DNA of 64,000 nucleotides from Blasia pusilla (taxonomy: Eukaryota; Marchantiophyta; Marchantiopsida; Blasiales): positions 42,656,001 through 42,720,000 of the forward strand of contig CM114272.1 in assembly GCA_050084515.1 (NCBI GenBank), read 5' to 3'. The notes beneath the pieces were generated by a model. It ran no database searches and had not been told where the DNA came from. It saw only the letters and a program-made list of their open reading frames with translations. The position numbers were made by a program, and so were the translations under genes. Below, in pieces: positions 58,240 through 64,000 of the stretch (position 1 is the stretch's first letter; every line of letters begins with the position of its first letter).

Positions 58240-58299
58240 TCGCTACATTTCTTCCGGATTCTCCTCTTCTCCCTTCTTCGCCTTGTCCTATTGAGCCTA

Positions 58300-59415
58300 A
58301 TCTTGATCCATTATTACCAAATCCTTCTACTTTGCCATCCCCACATATCTCCCATCTATTCTACCCGAATCTCCCCTCTTCCTCCTCCTCCTTCCCCAAC
58401 CTATTTACCCCCTCATCGTCGGCCATCACCACCTCTTGCACTTCCTACCTCCTCTCCTTGTAACCCTTCTACTTCTCCATTTGTACCAAAGGTTCATTGC
58501 ATACTTTGTGGTAAGGACTTTGCTCCTAATGGGATCAAAAGACACCAATGGTACTGTCGATCCATGCATGGGCCTTCAATCCCTAACCCGATACCAACTC
58601 CTAATGCACTCCCCACAATAACTGCTTGGACCTGGTTAAGCCAAATTGCACTCCTTCGCTCTTTCCATCCAGGTCTTCCTCCTCCTAGACTCTACACTCG
58701 CATTCCTATTGCTCTTCGCCCCATCACCCAACAAGCTTTGCTATTTCCATTAGAAAGGTTAGCTCGTGACCCCACAAATATAAATGCCTGGTATCTCCTA
58801 TTACTCTTCCCACAATGGGTTTTAGTCCCCCCTCCAAGGGGCGGTGCAACGGGTCATCGTGAAATCTCCACACGTATTCAAAGCTTTATGTGAGGGGATT
58901 GGGAGAATCTTCATAATGAGCATGTACTTCGAGTTGAGGCCTTAGTTGCGGCTCATCCCACTCAACATGCCAATCATGGAAGGCCTTCAATACAACAACG
59001 CCTTCGACAAAGTCTACTATTGGGGCAGGTTGGTGAGTTTTCACGTGGAGCTCGAGCATTGGGTCCTCTTTCTCCGGCGGTTCCAAGTGCGGAAATAGTG
59101 GCTCTCTTAGAAGCTCTTATCCTCCTTCAAGTGGCGATGCTCCATATTTTGTGGAAGACTATACAACAGACCTTCACTTGGAGCTTGACTTGGAGGTTTT
59201 CATAAGGGCTTTTCTGCATACTCCTTGCTTATCAACAAGTGGGCTATCAGGGATGGTTTTTGAGCATCTCTGCGATTGCTTTATCCCAGCAGATTTAGCA
59301 AGTGGCTTTGTCTCTCTATATAAGGTGTGTGCACATATGGCGGCAGGTCGTGTCCCATTCTCTATCTCTAGGCTCTTAGGGGCTTGTCGTTTGTTGGCTA
59401 TGGATAAGCCTCCTT
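58300..59415 (+). pseudogene. RLE-LINE N-terminal domain with C2HC zinc finger
   Basis: After a Pro/Ser-rich start, the finger C-x2-C-x11-H-x3-C (CILCGKDFAPNGIKRHQWYC) lies at 58498-58557. Such N-terminal fingers bind target DNA in R2 and NeSL-type elements. TGA at about 58891, a frame change near 59130 and TAA at about 59416 interrupt the frame. Between lie an HVLRVEALVAAHP segment and an LEVFIRAFLHTP...GLSGMVFEHL segment typical of the stretch before RT. Confidence 0.75.
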
Positions 59416-60660
59416 AAGGTGTGCGCCCTTTGGCTGTTGGAGAGGTTTTATACCGCTTGGTCAGTCGATCCTTATGCTTGCAATTTCGTCCTCACTTTAG
59501 TGCCCACTTATTTCCTCATCAATTTGGAGTGGCAACTCCTAGAGGTTGTGAGGCTGTGGTGCATGGGATCCGCTCCACTCTTGATCTTCATCCAGATTGG
59601 GTAGCAATTCAAGTCGATGTGGCTAAAGCATTCAATTCAGTTTCTCGTGCGGCCATCTTGAAGGAATTACGTTGTGCAGGAGGACAACTCGCGAGCCTCA
59701 TTCCCTTTGTTCGCTCCTTCTATGCCTATGATACGCCCATTATCCATTCCCATCATGCTACTTCTGGGGAATATAGTATTCTACAATCGGCTTGTGGCAC
59801 ACGTCAAGGTGATCCATGGGGGGCCCACTCTTTGCCATTGCCCATTTTCGTGCCCTTCGAGCATTAGCGCAAGCATTTCTATCTTGTCTTTTTCCTTCTA
59901 TTGCTGATGACACTCATATTTTAGGTCCTCCTTCTCAAGTGGTTCCTGCTTATAGCCATTTCGTGGAGCAACTCTCTTTCTTAAACCTTAACGTCCAACC
60001 TAGTAAATTTGGAGTATGGTCTCCTTCATTCACCTCAACATTCACCCCACCTACTCATGATTTTCCCATTTACATTGAAGGGGTTAGAGTTCTTGGGGTC
60101 CCAATTGGCTTCATCGACTATGTCTCAAATTTCTTGGATGAGGCCCTTTTGAAAGACGTGGAATGGCTTCATTTATTACCTCATCTTGGGAATCCCCAAG
60201 TGGCTTATGGGATTCTCTCCCAATGTTTTCTTCGACGTCTTTCCTACCTTCTTCGCTCTTGTCCTCCCACTTCAAGCTTTTTACATCGGCTGGCCTCTTT
60301 TGATGCTTCTATCTTGGCAACTTTTGGTCAACTTATTGGCACGAATACCTTTGAGGGAGAGGATGGTGTCTTTCCTTCATGACAAGCTATCTTGCCTATT
60401 TCTTTTGGAGGGGTGGGACTATCCTCCACAATCACATCTGCTCCCGCAGCCTTTTTGGGGAGTTGGGCGTTGGTAGCATCGATTATGGTTTCAAGGTTTC
60501 TCCAAGGAGATACACCTATCTTGATGGATCATATCGTCCATGTCGAGGAGGAGGACTTGTTATTTCAACAACAATTGAGATCTGCACGAGCTCTTCTTTC
60601 TCTTGCTACACAAGAAATTCTACCCCCTTTCAGTCAACTAATTACAGAAGGGCTTGATTG
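59416..60660 (+). pseudogene. RLE-LINE reverse transcriptase
   Basis: GVRPLAVGEVLYRLVSR opens the core. Motif A is VDVAKAFNSVSRAAI with catalytic Asp codon 59616-59618. ACGTRQGDP follows, with a one-base loss in a G run near 59820. The catalytic IADD has its Asp pair at 59906-59911, and VLGVPIG follows. The thumb-like LPISFGGVGLSS and FLGSWALVAS lie near 60392-60480. The catalytic aspartates survive. Confidence 0.85.
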
Positions 60661-61617
60661 ACTTCAAGAGCATATCTCCGAGAATCTGCATCAAATCAAC
60701 TTTTCCAGCATTCTCTCAGAGACATCCTCCGATGCTAATCGAGCTTGTCTACGTTCATGTGTGGGTACCGGACGGGGGCGTGGCTTATTGTAAATCCTCT
60801 TATTCTTCCATTTCGTCTTCCTCGAAGTATATTCCCGACAGCTTTGCGGTTACGGCTTGGACTTCCCCATCCTTCTCTCTTAGGTGTGCCGAATTGTGTA
60901 TGCGGGGATCCCATTGATGCCAAGGGTATCCATATTCTCCGATGTGCACATGGTGGAGAACGAACGGCCATACATGATGTCATGAGAGAGGCGGTAGCAT
61001 CGGTGGCTTGTAGGGCAGGATACATCGTTGGGCAAGAGCAACTTCATGTCCTACCTTCAACCACACAAGAAACCTCTCGTCGGAGAGTGGATCTTGTTAT
61101 GTCTCGAGGTGGATTCCGGACACTAGGTGATGTGGTGGTTGCTGATCCAACAAGTTTTGACTTGATGTGTAGAGCCGCACACACCAAAGGTTTGGCGGCC
61201 AAAGCTGCAGCAAGAATCAAGGAGTTAAGCTATGCTGTGAGACATGCGACTGACGGATTTATTCCGTTTGCAGTGGAAGTATTCGGTCATTTACATGTGT
61301 CTTTTGATACTTTCTTGAAAACATGTGCTCACCACTCCCTCGAGAATCATCACCTTGCCCCTTCCCGTAGTCCTTCTCTCTCAGTTGTTACTACTTATTT
61401 TAGGCAATGCATCTCAGTGACCTTACAACGTGCACAAACCTTGGCATTAATACGTGGTGCGGAGATGGTGGGAGGTCGCTCGCCTCGTCGTCCATTCACG
61501 TATTCTTGTCTGACCAACCACTCGTATTCTTATCAGATTTGTTTCATGCAATCAATCGTGGGCTTGTTGCCATTTTCTTTTTGCATTCTTTTATGCATTT
61601 TTTTACTTCTCTTTTGA
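60661..61617 (+). pseudogene. RLE-LINE C-terminal CCHC and restriction-like endonuclease
   Basis: The frame from 60745 is open for 290 codons. It has LRLRLGLPHPSL and then a CCHC motif with Cys codons 60895 and 60901, His 60931, Cys 60943 (C-x-C-x9-H-x3-C). RRVDLVM (Asp 61090-61092) and DVVVADP (Asp 61129-61131) follow at 12-residue spacing, like the PD...D pair of the R2-type endonuclease. Conserved-looking FIPFAVEVFGHLH and a downstream helix complete it. This domain nicks target DNA to prime reverse transcription. It is the best preserved part of the element. Confidence 0.8.
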
Positions 61618-61690
61618 GTTGTAATTACTTTTCTTTGTCCTATTTTCAGGTTAATTTTTTTAATAAAGTGGATTCTGAGATCTTTTAGTT

Positions 61691-62479
61691 AGTATGTATA
61701 TATATATAAATATAAATAAAGTCAACTTCAATAGTTACCTATTTATTTTGATGAGTGGATAGAGTATGTTCTATTTTTTTATAGAAATGCATTAAATCTT
61801 TATATTATAATTTGAGAATGTCTCTTTATTTCATGACTTCGTCTCCTTTTTATATTTTGCACATTAAGATAGTTCTTTTTTAATCAATTTAACTATGAGA
61901 ATTAAATTTTTTAATCAATTTAGAATAACACTTGAACATCTTCCTAGAGTAACGGAGATTATCTCTATCCCAGTCCCACCTGCTACAGATATCCAAACAC
62001 TTGAACCGCGCTTGTTTATCCCACCATCCATGTCAAGGTGGTAGGCCGGGAGAAAAACAGAAGACATTTATTTAGGGGCATTTAGATACTTGATAAAGTA
62101 ATAGAAATCCATGGCTGTTGTGAATGAATGGATTTAGAAGAATCTAACGTCAATAGACAAGTCAACCATGTGCGTCCAAAGAGAACACATTTGACAACTT
62201 TACCGATAAGAAATCACCATACAATATTATTGAAGCTCATAGGTCCTCTAATTTACCAACTAGATCCTCCTTTAGTCGTATCATGTGAGTGATTATGCTT
62301 CAAATTTAAGGGGGCATGTGTTCCTCACAATGGGCACTTACATTAATACCTCCTCTAAGAAGCGCACTTCCCTCTACTAGGCAAGAAAGAACATGTTCTT
62401 GTCCAAGTTGCTGGGTACAAATATGATTTACAGATGCTCTATTTGACGGTATTACATTCAAGTCTCATTGTTAGCAATT
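61691..62479. other. AT-rich spacer, no recognised gene
   Basis: TA-rich around 61691-61930, then unique sequence up to the tandem array. No domain. Confidence 0.5.
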
Positions 62480-64000
62480 CTTTGCTCTTTCGCCTAAGTA
62501 CACGTTGAAACTCCCAACTGGCTTTGAAGTCAGGTAAAATCTCCCTCCTTCTGGTTGCCGACGCTCCGTAACCCATTTCTCTCACACAAAAGTGCACATC
62601 TTGGAGAACTACTGCACTTACGTGCACGTCGGGAAAGTGGTCAATACGTTGGTCTGGTCTTGCGTCGTGTCAGCACAAAGAGGCAATCTTCACCCAACCA
62701 AGCAGCTGGGTGGGAGCATCCATATGTTCTTCGTCGAAAAACCATCAATGCGTGAGAACTCGGCACTGTCCCGAGATTTTCTCTCATGGCACATACGAAT
62801 TCGAAGTAGTCCCTTTCCAGCTGCCTGATGCACTATGTGAGTAAATTTTCATAGTTTTCACCTAAGTACGTAGAAACTCCTAGCTGGCTCTGTAGTCATA
62901 TGAATACTCCCTCCTTTTGGCTGCGAATAATTGCCTTGTGTACCCCAATTCTCACAAAAATGAGCACCTATTGGAGAATTTCTGTGCATACGGAATACTT
63001 AGGCGGAGTCATGCGTCTTGGCAGCAAAAAGAGGCAACATTCATGCAACCAAGGAACTAGATAGGGGCATCTATATGTTTATCAATCACCTCAAGACTAT
63101 GAATGCGTTATGATTTTCTTGTCTCATAGCCCCGAGACAATTTTCTTATCTCACATGCTAATCCGATGTACTCCCTTTCCAGCTGCCGGTTACACCTCGC
63201 GAGTGAGTTTTCAACCGAGTACGGAGAAACTCCTAGCTGGCTCTGTAATCGTATGAATCATCTCTCCTTTTGGCTGCCAAAGCCAGCAATCGCCTAGCGT
63301 ATCTCAACTCTCACACCAGGGTTCACACATTGTGGAATTCTTCATGCTTACCCCGTGCACATGGGGAAAGTGAGGAAAATGGAGGTCGGACCATGCGTCT
63401 TGGCAGCAAAAAGAGGATCCTCTTTTTCTCCTATGTAGCTCCTTAGTTGCACGAATTTGGAACTGAGTATGGAGCACCTATATATATTTGGATAGTGCCC
63501 TCTCCAATATAGACGAATTTGATTTAAAATAAAATTATGACAGGTATGGGAGATATTATGGGAGATAATATAAACCTTTCCCGACGACCTATACTTTCCA
63601 AAGACCATAAAAGCGTGAGAATTTTTTAGCAGCTTTGACATACCAATTCGAAATAGTCCTTGCTAGGCCCGGCTGCACTGCGCAAGTGATTTTTCTGCTG
63701 ACAACGTAGGAACTCCTAGCTGGCTCTGTAGTTGTATAAACACTCCCTCCTTTTTGCTGCCAAAGCGAACGCTTGCTTTTCCTAACCCACTTCTCACTGC
63801 GTACAAATACATATTGGAGAACTTGCTTATTGCGTGCACTTTGGAGGTTGCTTAATGCGGAGGTGCACTCATGCGTCTTCGCAGCAAAAAATGGTCACTT
63901 TCATGCAATCAAGGAGCAAGATAGGAGTATACATATGTTCATCGTCGAAGGACCCAAAATTCGTCAGTTTCGAAACTGTTCTCTCATCACATACGAATTC
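62480..64000 (-). repeat. Tandem array of the dyad repeat family, runs off the window
   Basis: ctcctagctggctctgtag-type anchors start at 62511 (diverged), 62877, 63230 and 63713, spacings 366, 353 and 483 bp. Each unit has cctccttttggctgcc shortly after the anchor and cttggcagcaaaaagagg 100-150 bp later (63019, 63390, 63871), plus acatatgttcatcgtcgaa and cacatacgaattc phrases. The third unit contains extra sequence (63.42-63.6 kb). Reverse-complementing the anchor gives the same gcagccaaaaggagg...cagag..agctaggag order as copies 1-3, so this is the same family in opposite orientation. Confidence 0.92.

Larger units (their letters stand above)
58240..61690 (+). mobile_element. Non-LTR retrotransposon with restriction-like endonuclease (R2/NeSL-like layout)
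   Basis: A single protein, broken by stops and frameshifts, runs from an N-terminal zinc finger through RT to a C-terminal CCHC plus endonuclease-like domain, the layout of RLE-class non-LTR elements. No LTRs, no apurinic-type endonuclease upstream of RT, and an AATAAA at about 61662 near the 3' end followed by a TA-rich stretch. Most plant LINEs are L1 or RTE types with an N-terminal APE, so this layout is unusual for a plant genome. The exact clade cannot be fixed by eye. Confidence 0.8.

Noticed and set aside
1-64000. tRNA or rRNA genes
   Set aside because: I found no cloverleaf with A and B box promoters and no conserved rRNA phrase; a tRNAscan or Rfam run would settle it.

Overview
The window looks like repeat-rich heterochromatin of a land plant (or close streptophyte relative). 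The reasons are a copia LTR element primed by an initiator-tRNA-Met-like site, a chromovirus integrase with a chromodomain, a plant-type hAT transposase with a DUF659-like core, a Helitron Rep remnant and a ~180 bp satellite. I recognise no host protein-coding gene, tRNA or rRNA. A seedless plant or gymnosperm-like genome is my guess; the sequence does not prove it. Nearly every coding module is broken by stops, frameshifts or deletions, so most coding features are given as pseudogenes.

Region by region: (1) 1-6.2 kb holds pieces of a Ty3/gypsy family. Ty3-C (plus strand) is joined to a chromovirus integrase tail with a chromodomain. Ty3-A (minus strand) lies beyond it. (2) 6.23-8.17 kb is a ~180 bp satellite whose monomers alternate between two types. 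(3) 8.2-13.4 kb has a Ty3-D scrap, a hAT transposase remnant, an AG microsatellite and GC-rich islands. (4) 13.38-19.41 kb is a Ty1/copia element with both LTRs and a matching 5 bp target duplication. Its integrase is split by a ~1.2 kb insert and its RT core is replaced by a fold-back. (5) 20.46-29.47 kb is Ty3-B, the centrepiece. (6) 29.5-34.3 kb contains a Helitron remnant and an LTR-like segment. (7) 34.3-58 kb is mostly non-coding and richer in CpG. It carries palindromes, a second decayed copia element, a long inverted repeat and a dispersed repeat family. (8) 58.2-61.6 kb is a non-LTR retrotransposon with an N-terminal zinc finger, RT and a restriction-like endonuclease. (9) 62.5-64 kb is a tandem array of the dispersed repeat family in the opposite orientation.

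The most interesting object is the Ty3-A/B family. Ty3-B encodes, in order, Gag with two zinc knuckles, aspartic protease, a C5-cytosine DNA methyltransferase with recognisable motifs I, II, IV, VI, VIII and X, reverse transcriptase, RNase H, integrase, and a C-terminal PHD finger. The methyltransferase continues the gag-protease reading frame and the PHD finger continues the integrase C-terminal domain, so both were parts of the retrotransposon polyprotein. Ty3-A has the same backbone and PHD position but a deletion that starts at the beginning of the methyltransferase. My inference is that the element carried its own DNA methylation writer and a histone-reading integrase tail. Capture of cytosine methyltransferases by retrotransposons has been reported in other eukaryotes (a charophyte alga and dinoflagellates); I do not know of this combination with a PHD finger.
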